Below are positions 1 to 5,210 of a DNA stretch of 5,210 nt, piece after piece (position 1 is the stretch's first letter; the number at the start of each line of letters is the position of its first letter). The stretch is from NCBI GenBank assembly GCA_023396555.1, contig JAEWWC010000187.1, forward strand, positions 1 through 5,210, given 5' to 3'. Below the pieces are notes generated by a model, which was not told the DNA's origin, did not search any database, and worked only from the letters and a program-made list of their open reading frames with translations. The stretch comes from Bacillota bacterium (lineage in GTDB: Bacteria > Bacillota > Clostridia > Christensenellales > SZUA-584). A program made the translations under genes and the position numbers.

Positions 1-473
1 CCGGTATGCCGCAGATGTGCGCGCAGCTGGACGGCGACGAGATTGTCACGTTCAATGACGTGAATATCGGTATGGCGGTGAGCGTGGATAACGGCCTCGT
101 GGTGCCTGTCGTCAAGGCGGCGGATAAGCTGTCGATCAGCCTGCTGGCACAGGAAACAGCAGCGCTGACCGAGAAGGCGCGCGGTGGCAAGCTGCTGCCG
201 GAGGAGTTCAAGGGCGGCAACTTCACGGTGAGCAACCTCGGCGCATCGGGCATCGACGAGTTCTCCGCCATCATCAACCCACCGGAAGCCGCGATACTGG
301 CGGTGGCCGCGGCGAAGGAAAAAGCGGTGGCCGTGAACGGCGAAGTCGTGATACGGCCTATGATGACGCTGACGATATCGGTGGATCACCGGCTGATCGA
401 TGGCGCACTGGCGGCGGAGTTCATGAAGCGGCTCAAAGAGACGGTCGAAAACATCTATCTGGCTTTGATATAG
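1..473 (+). CDS. Dihydrolipoamide acyltransferase (E2) of a 2-oxoacid/acetoin dehydrogenase complex, C-terminal part (5' truncated)
   Basis: Partial gene: the reading frame is open from the left edge (first full codon at base 3) and ends with TAG at 471-473, so 156 residues are visible. They match the C-terminal two thirds of the 2-oxoacid dehydrogenase acyltransferase domain, with blocks resembling NIGMAVSVDNGLVVPVV, FTVSNLGASGIDEFSAIINPP and RPMMTLTISVDHRLIDGA. The DHRLIDG motif (bases 384-404) carries the catalytic His (387-389) and Asp (399-401), so the domain looks active. E2 moves the acyl group from its lipoyl arm to CoA in the cytoplasm. The lipoyl and E1/E3-binding domains would lie upstream and cannot be seen. 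The substrate (pyruvate, branched-chain 2-oxoacid, acetoin or another ketone) cannot be told from this part. E3 of the same kind of complex begins at 4906, five genes later. The ATG at 6 is an internal Met, not the start. Confidence 0.93.
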   Translation, partial: GMPQMCAQLDGDEIVTFNDVNIGMAVSVDNGLVVPVVKAADKLSISLLAQETAALTEKARGGKLLPEEFKGGNFTVSNLGASGIDEFSAIINPPEAAILAVAAAKEKAVAVNGEVVIRPMMTLTISVDHRLIDGALAAEFMKRLKETVENIYLALI

Positions 474-491
474 CGTAAAGGAGCAATAACC

Positions 492-1256
492 ATGTTTGGT
501 TTGATGACAGGAAAGAAAGCGATTGTGACGGGCGCGGCGCAGGGCATCGGCAAAGCGGTGGCGCTGATCTACGCGCAGAACGGGGCCGACGTGCTGTTGT
601 GCGACGTCAACGAGGAAAAGGTGACGGCGGCGGCGCATGAAGTGTCCGAAGCCACCGGCCAAAAATGCTTAGGCATGAAGATGGACATCACCTCCAAGGC
701 GGATACGGACGCCGTGGTGGAGCGTGCCACTCAAGAGTTCGGGCGGCTGGACGTACTGTGCAACAGCGCCGGTATTCTCATTCACGCGAAGATGGTGGAC
801 ATGACGCAGGCGCAGTGGGAGAAGATATTCGCCGTCAACATGACGGGTGCGTTCCTCATCACACAGGCGGCGGCCAAGGTGATGGTAGCGCAGAAGAGCG
901 GCAAGATCGTACATGTATCCTCCTGCTCGGGCAAAAAACCCACGCCGGAGGAGGCGGGCTACTGCGCCACCAAATCGGCGCTGAACGGCTTTGTCAAGGT
1001 GTGTGCGCTGGAACTGGGCGAATACGGCATCAACGTGAATGCCATCTGCCCCGGCGCAACGGACACCGAAATGGTGCGCAGCACGTTCATCACCAGCCCG
1101 GAGATCGAGCGGGAGTGGATCAACAAAACGGCGCTGAAGCGGCTGGGAACGGTGGAGGACCAAGCGAAAGCCGTGCTGTTCCTGTCCTCGACGCTGGCTG
1201 ACCATATCACCGGCGAAGCGATCATCGTGAGCGCCGGTGAAATGATGTCGCAGTGA
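492..1256 (+). CDS. Short-chain dehydrogenase/reductase (classical SDR), probable NAD-dependent sugar/polyol oxidoreductase
   Basis: A 254-residue protein, the usual length for a classical SDR. It has the cofactor motif TGAAQGIG at 13-20 and Asp38 at the end of the second strand, which favours NAD(H) over NADP(H). An NSAG variant of the NNAG motif is at 91-94. The complete catalytic tetrad is present: Asn116, Ser144, Tyr157 and Lys161 (YCATK), with the normal 13-residue Ser-Tyr spacing. A PG motif follows at 187-188. The family interconverts hydroxyl and keto groups on sugars, polyols, acetoin or 3-oxoacyl chains. The operon (pyranase, two zinc dehydrogenases, lipoyl complex) points to a sugar or polyol substrate rather than fatty acid synthesis, but this is inference. 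The start is supported by AAAGGAG at 477-483, 8 bases before the ATG. The gap to E2 is 18 bases and to the next gene 13. The exact substrate is unknown. Confidence 0.92.
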   Translation: MFGLMTGKKAIVTGAAQGIGKAVALIYAQNGADVLLCDVNEEKVTAAAHEVSEATGQKCLGMKMDITSKADTDAVVERATQEFGRLDVLCNSAGILIHAKMVDMTQAQWEKIFAVNMTGAFLITQAAAKVMVAQKSGKIVHVSSCSGKKPTPEEAGYCATKSALNGFVKVCALELGEYGINVNAICPGATDTEMVRSTFITSPEIEREWINKTALKRLGTVEDQAKAVLFLSSTLADHITGEAIIVSAGEMMSQ

Positions 1257-1269
1257 AAGGAGAGCTGGC

Positions 1270-2379
1270 ATGAACCATCCGAACACGGCGGATTTTGCTG
1301 AGAAGACACAGCGGCTGCGGGCGTACATGACACAAAACGGTTACAGCGCGGCCATACTGGGACGGCGAGACAACACCGCCTGGCTGACGGGCGGCGGTGA
1401 TTTCAAGGTGCTGCGCGATACGGAAGCGGCGTTCGGCGTGCTGCTGGTGACGGTGGACCGCGTGGTGCTTGTGGCGCAGTACATGGACGCGGACCGCATT
1501 TTTGACGATGAGTTGGAAGGCCTCGGCATTGAGAAAGTGTCACTGTACTGGTACGAGGAGTCACGCGAGCAGCGGGCCATCAAGCTGGCCGGAGGCGTCC
1601 GCGTTGTATCGGATATGCCGGTGGACGGCGCGGATTGCAGGCTGTGGGATATCTACTGGCTGCACTACCCGCTGACGGACAGCGATATCGCGGTCTACCG
1701 GGAGGCGGCAGAGCTGTGTGACCGGATGATCTACGATATCGCAAACCGCATCAGCCCAGGCATGACGGAGCAGCAGATCGAAGCGGAAGTGATCGGGGAA
1801 TATGCCAAAGCCAATATGACGATGAAGGTGGTGCTGATGGGTTCGGACGATCGTATCGCCCGTTACCGGCACCCCAACCCTTCGCACAAGAAGCTGGAGA
1901 AGGTGGCGCTGATACACCCCGCCGCGTCGTACAGGGGGCTGCATGTCAACATCACGCGCATGGTCTGCTTCGGCGACATACCCAAGCAGCTGGAGGCGAA
2001 TTACGACCTCTTAAACCTGTTGGAAGTACAGACGATGGCGATGATGCGGCCGGGCTATAGCTTCATGTCACTATTTGAGGAACGCAAGCGTCTGCTGAAA
2101 ACGCACGGCATGGGTGACGAAGCCGGATTCCACTATCCCGGCGCGCTGACCGGCTATGTGCTGGGTTCGGCACAGCCGTTTCTGGACGGCGAGACCATCC
2201 GCGACCGCATGAGCATGGACAATTTCATCACGGTGCGGGGTGCCAAGGTGGAAGAGATCAGCATCAGCGGACCGAACGGTGCGGAGCTGATATCCGCAGG
2301 GTACGCGTGGCCCACGAAAACGTACCGTTATCAGGACAGCGAATACGCGCTGCCCGTTATACTGCAAAGGCAGGTGTAA
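1270..2379 (+). CDS. M24 (creatinase/aminopeptidase P fold) protein lacking canonical metal ligands
   Basis: A 369-residue protein with a two-part layout: a Creatinase_N-like domain (about 10-140, with NTAWLTGGG near the start) and a C-terminal 'pita-bread' domain (about 145-350). In active M24 metallopeptidases two aspartates, 11 residues apart, bind metal in a pattern like vDxGA...GYxxDxTR. Here the matching block, ALIHPAASYRGLHVNITR, has His216 and Asn227 at exactly that spacing, so both Asp ligands are gone. The later His/Glu ligand region (HYPGALTGY at 288-296, then NFITVRGAKVEE at 318-329) also departs from the usual HGxGHxxG and EPG patterns; Glu328 or Glu329 may be the only ligand kept. 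The protein is therefore unlikely to be an ordinary metallopeptidase. Creatinase, a metal-independent amidinohydrolase of the same fold, is a precedent for another activity. No signal peptide or membrane segment is seen, so it should be cytoplasmic. AAAGGAG at 1256-1262 sits 7 bases before the ATG and overlaps the SDR stop by one base. The in vivo reaction is unknown. Confidence 0.82.
   Translation: MNHPNTADFAEKTQRLRAYMTQNGYSAAILGRRDNTAWLTGGGDFKVLRDTEAAFGVLLVTVDRVVLVAQYMDADRIFDDELEGLGIEKVSLYWYEESREQRAIKLAGGVRVVSDMPVDGADCRLWDIYWLHYPLTDSDIAVYREAAELCDRMIYDIANRISPGMTEQQIEAEVIGEYAKANMTMKVVLMGSDDRIARYRHPNPSHKKLEKVALIHPAASYRGLHVNITRMVCFGDIPKQLEANYDLLNLLEVQTMAMMRPGYSFMSLFEERKRLLKTHGMGDEAGFHYPGALTGYVLGSAQPFLDGETIRDRMSMDNFITVRGAKVEEISISGPNGAELISAGYAWPTKTYRYQDSEYALPVILQRQV
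2372..2376 (+). promoter_or_regulatory. Ribosome binding site for rbsD (decides GTG start)
   Basis: AGGTG lies 7 bases before the GTG at 2384, inside the last codons of the M24 gene, and matches the 3' part of the AGGAGGTG consensus. An AAAGG at 2366-2370 is slightly further off. The ATG at 2382 is followed at once by TGA and cannot start a protein, so GTG at 2384 is the start. It gives the family-typical N-terminus (MKKTTLINSHIS). Confidence 0.6.
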
Positions 2380-2383
2380 GCAT

Positions 2384-2779
2384 GTGAAGAAGACAACGCT
2401 GATCAACAGCCATATTTCCACCGCCATCGCAAAGATGGGGCACATGGACACGCTGACGATAGGCGACGCGGGGCTGCCCATACCCGAAGGCCCGGAACGC
2501 ATCGATTTGGCGCTGAAGCTGGGGGTGCCCACTTTCATTGAAACGCTGCAGACGGTGCTGGCGGAGCTCTGCGTACAGAAGGTGACGATTGCCACCGAGA
2601 TGAGGGAGATCAACGCGGAGCTTTATCAGGTCATGCAGCAGATGTTTGCGGACATCGTCATCAAGGAGGTGCCGCACGCGGAATTCAAGAAGCTGACCGG
2701 AGCGTCCAAAGCGGTGATACGCACGGGCGAATGCCGTCCGTACGCCAACATCATACTCGAGTCGGGGGTGACGTTTTAA
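2384..2779 (+). CDS. rbsD: D-ribose pyranase (RbsD/FucU mutarotase family)
   Basis: RbsD converts the beta-pyranose form of ribose to the furanose form used by downstream enzymes; relatives (FucU) act on fucose. The 131-residue length equals that of Bacillus subtilis RbsD. The family residues are at the expected places: His20 (GHMDTL), Asp28 (GDAGLPIP), His98, and Tyr120 with Asn122 in RTGECRPYANIIL, followed by the C-terminal GVTF. The fold is a cytoplasmic homo-oligomer whose active site lies between subunits. The start is GTG at 2384, 4 bases after the M24 stop, so translation is probably coupled. No ribokinase or ribose transporter gene lies in the window. Its neighbours are dehydrogenases and a lipoyl complex, so the enzyme may serve an oxidative route on ribose or a related aldose (inference). 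Family assignment is secure; the sugar is not. Confidence 0.95.
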   Translation: MKKTTLINSHISTAIAKMGHMDTLTIGDAGLPIPEGPERIDLALKLGVPTFIETLQTVLAELCVQKVTIATEMREINAELYQVMQQMFADIVIKEVPHAEFKKLTGASKAVIRTGECRPYANIILESGVTF

Positions 2780-2798
2780 CCGGTGTAAAAATCGGGGT

Positions 2799-2823
2799 CC
2801 CCGAAAAGCGAAGCTTTTTGGGG
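2799..2823 (+). promoter_or_regulatory. 11-bp stem-loop in intergenic gap (mRNA stability/processing or dispersed repeat)
   Basis: CCCCGAAAAGC (2799-2809) pairs with GCTTTTTGGGG (2813-2823) around a GAA loop (2810-2812). That is ten Watson-Crick pairs and one G-U pair (2803 with 2819). The loop-closing heptamer GCGAAGC is known as an unusually stable DNA mini-hairpin. The stem is followed by GTAAAAAG-like sequence rather than a T run, so it does not look like an intrinsic terminator on the + strand. It ends 8 bases before the next Shine-Dalgarno site. An mRNA processing or stabilising role, or a dispersed intergenic repeat, is possible; the function is inference. Confidence 0.6.
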
Positions 2824-2831
2824 TAAAAAGT

Positions 2832-2838
2832 AAGGAGG
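2832..2838 (+). promoter_or_regulatory. Strong ribosome binding site of first zinc dehydrogenase
   Basis: AAGGAGG is a near-perfect anti-16S match with an 8-base spacer to ATG at 2847. A nearer ATG at 2842 reads ATG CGA TGA, a two-codon dead end that overlaps the real start. Confidence 0.85.
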
Positions 2839-2846
2839 TAAATGCG

Positions 2847-3875
2847 ATGAAGGAAAAGATGAAGGCCGCCATGTTCAGAGGAAACGGTGTGCTGGAAATT
2901 ACGGAGATAGACTCGCCCAAAATACAGAAGGGCGACGACATGATACTGGAGATAGAGGTATGTTCCATCTGCGGGACGGATGTGCATGTGATGTCGGTGC
3001 CGCCGGCGTACAACATGGAGCCGGACAACGTGCTGGGTCACGAGCTGGTCGGAAAGGTGATCGAGATCGGCCCCGCCGTGAAGAATTTTAAGGCGGGAGA
3101 TCGCGTCGTCGTCAACCCGAACGACTACTGCGGCGTCTGCAAATACTGCCGCATGAACTACCCCAACCAGTGCGAGAACATCATCCCGATGGGGCTGGGT
3201 GGCGAGGGCGGCTTTGCGGAATACATCCGCGTCTCCGAGAAGGTGGCTTTCAAGATTGCGGATGACCTGCCGGCGGAGATCGCGGCGTTCGCGGAACCGC
3301 TGGCCTGTGCGGTGAATGGCATCAACAAGATTCGAGTGAACCCCAGCGAAAGCGTCACGGTGATCGGCGCGGGCCCCATTGGCCTGCTCTTCGTGCAGCT
3401 GATGAAAGCGTCAGGCGCGTATCCCATCATCGTTTCGGAGCCCTCCGAGTTGCGGCGCGAGTTCGCGTTGAAGAGCGGCGCGGACTATGTGGTGAACCCG
3501 ATGGAGACGGATATCGAGGCCTTTGTTTTGGAGAAGACGGGCATCGGTACGGATTTCGCCATCGATGTGGTGGGCTCGCAGATGATGTCCGCGATCAAGG
3601 TGATCCGCAAGGGCGGCAAGGTGCTGCTGTTCGGCGTGAACACGAAAGCGCAGCCGGAAGTGGTGCAAAGCCAGGTGATATTCAAGGAAGCGTCGGTGCT
3701 GGGTACATGGCTGGCCAACGCGACGTTCCCCAAGGCGGTGGCCATACTGGAAAGCGGCGTGCTGAACCTCAAAGAGCTGGTCACGCATACGCTGCCATTG
3801 GATAAGCTGGAGGAGGGCATCGAGCTGCTCCGAAAAGGCGGAGGCATCGAGATCATCATCGACATGAAGATGTGA
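2847..3875 (+). CDS. Zinc-dependent medium-chain dehydrogenase (sorbitol/threonine dehydrogenase-like)
   Basis: A 342-residue MDR-superfamily enzyme of normal length. The N-terminal GroES-like domain has the catalytic zinc ligands Cys42 (SICGTDVH), His65-Glu66 (GHELVG) and Glu150 (FAEPLAC). The structural zinc site is complete, with Cys95, Cys98, Cys101 and Cys109. The Rossmann domain carries GAGPIG at 174-179, and Glu198 after the second strand favours NAD(H). Relatives oxidise a secondary hydroxyl of polyols, sugar phosphates or threonine to a ketone. The sorbitol dehydrogenase-like EPL ligand and the sugar-type operon suggest a polyol or sugar substrate (inference). It starts after a stem-loop and a strong ribosome binding site, so it may be translated more efficiently than the upstream genes. 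Its TGA is 14 bases before the next dehydrogenase, to which it is only distantly similar. No substrate can be assigned. Confidence 0.93.
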   Translation: MKEKMKAAMFRGNGVLEITEIDSPKIQKGDDMILEIEVCSICGTDVHVMSVPPAYNMEPDNVLGHELVGKVIEIGPAVKNFKAGDRVVVNPNDYCGVCKYCRMNYPNQCENIIPMGLGGEGGFAEYIRVSEKVAFKIADDLPAEIAAFAEPLACAVNGINKIRVNPSESVTVIGAGPIGLLFVQLMKASGAYPIIVSEPSELRREFALKSGADYVVNPMETDIEAFVLEKTGIGTDFAIDVVGSQMMSAIKVIRKGGKVLLFGVNTKAQPEVVQSQVIFKEASVLGTWLANATFPKAVAILESGVLNLKELVTHTLPLDKLEEGIELLRKGGGIEIIIDMKM

Positions 3876-3879
3876 TTCT

Positions 3880-3884
3880 GGAGG
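3880..3884 (+). promoter_or_regulatory. Ribosome binding site selecting ATG 3890
   Basis: GGAGG lies 5 bases before ATG at 3890. An in-frame GTG at 3872 overlaps the previous stop (GTGA) and would add six residues (MILEER), but it has no good site at the right distance. The ATG also gives the family-typical N-terminus MKAVVLDG. Confidence 0.8.
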
Positions 3885-3889
3885 AACGA

Positions 3890-4903
3890 ATGAAAGCGGT
3901 TGTTCTGGACGGAAAAGGCCATGCGCTGACCGTCGATAACCCCACGCCGACGTTGCCCGATGGGTATGCACTGGTGAAGGTGATGGCAGCCGGCATTTGC
4001 GGCACGGATATTGAGCTGCTATATCACAACCCCGCGCAGACGGATATCGTACCGGGGCATGAGGTGGCGGGCATAGTGGTGCAGCCAGGCGGGAGCGCGG
4101 CGTTCCATGCCGGAGACCGGGTGTTTCTGAACTGCCACATCACATGCATGGAGTGCACCCATTGTCAGGCGGGAGACTATATATTTTGTAAGGACCTCAG
4201 CGTCATCGGCTTTGATGTGGACGGCGGGGACGCCGAATACGTCGCCGTGCCCGAGGTGAACTTAAGGGCGCTGCCGGACGACATCACGTTTGAGCAGGGC
4301 GTGCTGCTGACGGATGCTTTGGGTACGCCGTTTCATGCCGCCAAAAAGGCGGAGATAAAACCGGGCGAGTACGTGGGTGTGTCCGGCGTGGGACCGCTGG
4401 GCATCATGTGCATACTGAGCGTGGCGCACTTCGGCGGCATTCCGATAGCCATCGACGTGATCGAAGAACGGCTGGAAGTGGCCCGCCGGTTCGGTGCGGC
4501 TTGCACGGTCAACGGCAGGCACGACGTCCGAAAGGAGATCAGCGCCATCACGAACGGGCAGGGGCTGGATAAGGTGATCGACTGCTCCGGCAACGCGGCG
4601 GCGATCAAAACGGACCTTGAAATGCTCAAGTGCCGGGGCACCATGGTGCAGGTGGGCGTGTGCAGCAGCATCACGCTGAACCTGTTCGACGGACTCATCT
4701 CCAACGAGATCACGTTGAAGGGCTCGCGCAATTTCCACGACTCGGAGATACCCGAGATGATGGAGCTGATACGCCAATCAAAACAGATAAACGATATATT
4801 CACGCACTGGTTTTCGTTTGACGAAGCCGCCGTGGCTTTCGAGCTGGCTGAGAAAAGGGAGGGGCTCAAGATCATACTGGGCCCGGATGAAGGGAGCAAA
4901 TAG
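3890..4903 (+). CDS. Second zinc-dependent medium-chain dehydrogenase (alcohol/polyol dehydrogenase family)
   Basis: A 337-residue MDR enzyme when started at the ATG preceded by GGAGG. The catalytic zinc ligands are Cys37 (GICGTDIE), His57-Glu58 (GHEVAG) and probably Asp142 (LLTDALGTPFH). The last is like the Asp of secondary alcohol dehydrogenases and unlike the Glu of the upstream enzyme. The structural zinc cysteines 86, 89, 92 and 100 are all present. GVGPLG at 166-171 and Asp189 after the second strand indicate an NAD(H)-binding Rossmann domain. It should oxidise a hydroxyl of an alcohol, polyol or sugar in the cytoplasm; the substrate is unknown. The two zinc enzymes differ widely, so they are probably successive or parallel steps rather than a recent duplication (inference). 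Only 2 bases separate its TAG from the E3 start, which indicates co-translation with the lipoyl complex. Confidence 0.92.
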   Translation: MKAVVLDGKGHALTVDNPTPTLPDGYALVKVMAAGICGTDIELLYHNPAQTDIVPGHEVAGIVVQPGGSAAFHAGDRVFLNCHITCMECTHCQAGDYIFCKDLSVIGFDVDGGDAEYVAVPEVNLRALPDDITFEQGVLLTDALGTPFHAAKKAEIKPGEYVGVSGVGPLGIMCILSVAHFGGIPIAIDVIEERLEVARRFGAACTVNGRHDVRKEISAITNGQGLDKVIDCSGNAAAIKTDLEMLKCRGTMVQVGVCSSITLNLFDGLISNEITLKGSRNFHDSEIPEMMELIRQSKQINDIFTHWFSFDEAAVAFELAEKREGLKIILGPDEGSK

Positions 4904-4905
4904 AT

Positions 4906-5210
4906 ATGACATATGATGTGGCCGTCATCGGCGGCGGCCCGGGCGGATATGTGGCGGCCATCAAGGCGGCGCAGAACGGCCTCACGGCGGTGCTGTTCGA
5001 GAAGGAGAAGCTGGGCGGCGTGTGCCTCAACAGGGGCTGCATACCGACCAAGGCGCTGCTCAAATCGGCGTCCGTTTACCACACGGCTAAAAGCGCAGCG
5101 ATGTTCGGTGTGAGTACGCAGGGCGCATCGTTCGACTGGGCGGCGGTGATGGCGCGCAAGGAGAAGGTGGTCGGCCAACTGGTGGGCGGCATCGGCACGC
5201 TGGTGGGCGC
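4906..5210 (+). CDS. lpdA: Dihydrolipoamide dehydrogenase (E3), N-terminal part (3' truncated)
   Basis: Partial gene running off the right edge: 101 residues are visible of a family that is usually about 450-480 long. The FAD-binding motif GGGPGG is at 9-14, with the acidic Glu32 at the end of the second strand. The redox-active cysteines Cys40 and Cys45 lie in GGVCLNRGCIPTK, the signature of lipoamide dehydrogenases. E3 reoxidises the dihydrolipoyl arm of E2 and passes electrons through FAD to NAD+. The ATG at 4906 is 2 bases after the previous stop, with GGGAG at 4892-4896 as ribosome binding site. No lipoyl domain is fused to the N-terminus, unlike some E3 proteins. Because E2 (ends at 473) is in the same transcription unit, both probably belong to one dedicated complex. 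Mercuric or glutathione reductase is less likely given this motif and context. Confidence 0.93.
   Translation, partial: MTYDVAVIGGGPGGYVAAIKAAQNGLTAVLFEKEKLGGVCLNRGCIPTKALLKSASVYHTAKSAAMFGVSTQGASFDWAAVMARKEKVVGQLVGGIGTLVG

Larger units (their letters stand above)
2780..2846 (+). other. 67-base intergenic gap between rbsD and first zinc dehydrogenase
   Basis: This is the only gap above 20 bases in the window. It holds a short palindrome (CGGGGTCCCCG, 2793-2803), an overlapping 11-bp stem-loop (2799-2823) and the ribosome binding site of the next gene. No -35/-10 promoter pair is convincing, and no run of T follows the stem on the + strand. Confidence 0.7.

Noticed and set aside
665..1201. 178-codon + strand frame inside the SDR gene
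   Set aside because: It overlaps a complete SDR with an intact catalytic tetrad, and its composition (Gly, Arg, His) is that of a frame-shifted shadow.
669..1328. 219-codon open frame on the minus strand
   Set aside because: It is antisense to the SDR gene, Arg/His-rich, with no family resemblance or ribosome binding site that I can see.
2663..2670. AAGGAGGT, a perfect Shine-Dalgarno-like sequence within rbsD
   Set aside because: No start codon follows at a usable distance, and it simply encodes Lys-Glu-Val in a conserved part of the protein.
2799..2823. Stem-loop as an intrinsic terminator after rbsD
   Set aside because: No T run follows the stem on the + strand, and the next gene continues with a strong ribosome binding site, so termination here is not supported. 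On the minus strand a short T run (from 2786-2791) lies about 7 bases beyond the stem, but no minus-strand gene ends here.
3872..3889. GTG at 3872 as start of the second zinc dehydrogenase
   Set aside because: The ATG at 3890 has GGAGG at a good distance and gives the usual N-terminus, while the GTG lacks a suitable ribosome binding site.
4176..4194. AT-rich patch (TATATATTTTG) inside the second zinc dehydrogenase as an internal promoter
   Set aside because: It encodes Tyr-Ile-Phe-Cys including the structural-zinc Cys100, and there is no matching -35 element or start of a gene within reach.
4333..5178. Long 281-codon open frame on the minus strand
   Set aside because: It covers two well-supported + strand genes, has low-complexity His/Arg/Ser-rich composition and no recognisable motif. 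It is a shadow typical of GC-rich DNA.

Overview
The window is a dense, one-direction stretch of a bacterial catabolic operon. All seven genes lie on the + strand, and gaps are 2 to 18 bases except one of 67 bases. Strong Shine-Dalgarno sites (AAAGGAG, AAGGAGG, GGAGG), a GC-rich composition (roughly 60% by eye) and the protein types suggest a Gram-positive, probably anaerobic Firmicute of the class Clostridia. The taxonomy is inference, as there is no rRNA or other marker gene here.

Layout: (1) bases 1-473, the C-terminal two thirds of the catalytic domain of a lipoyl-dependent acyltransferase (E2 of a 2-oxoacid or acetoin dehydrogenase complex), cut by the window edge. (2) 492-1256, a classical short-chain dehydrogenase (SDR). 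(3) 1270-2379, a protein with the creatinase/aminopeptidase P (M24, 'pita-bread') fold that has lost the metal-binding aspartates. (4) 2384-2779, rbsD, a D-ribose pyranase with all its signature residues and a GTG start. (5) 2780-2846, the only sizeable gap, holding an 11-bp stem-loop and the next ribosome binding site. (6) 2847-3875 and (7) 3890-4903, two different zinc-dependent medium-chain sugar/polyol dehydrogenases. (8) 4906-5210, the N-terminus of dihydrolipoamide dehydrogenase (E3), cut by the right edge.

How the genes may work together: five genes typical of sugar or polyol oxidation sit between E2 and E3 of one lipoyl complex. The simplest reading (inference) is a non-phosphorylating oxidative route. 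The pyranase would equilibrate cyclic sugar forms, the three NAD(P)-dependent dehydrogenases would oxidise hydroxyls to ketones, and the M24-fold protein would carry out a hydrolytic or C-N/C-C bond step. The resulting 2-oxoacid, alpha-diketone or alpha-hydroxyketone would then be cleaved by the E1/E2/E3 complex to an acyl-CoA. E1 is expected just upstream, outside the window. Neither the substrate nor the order of steps can be read from the sequence. No tRNA, rRNA, CRISPR, insertion sequence, clear promoter or intrinsic terminator was found.
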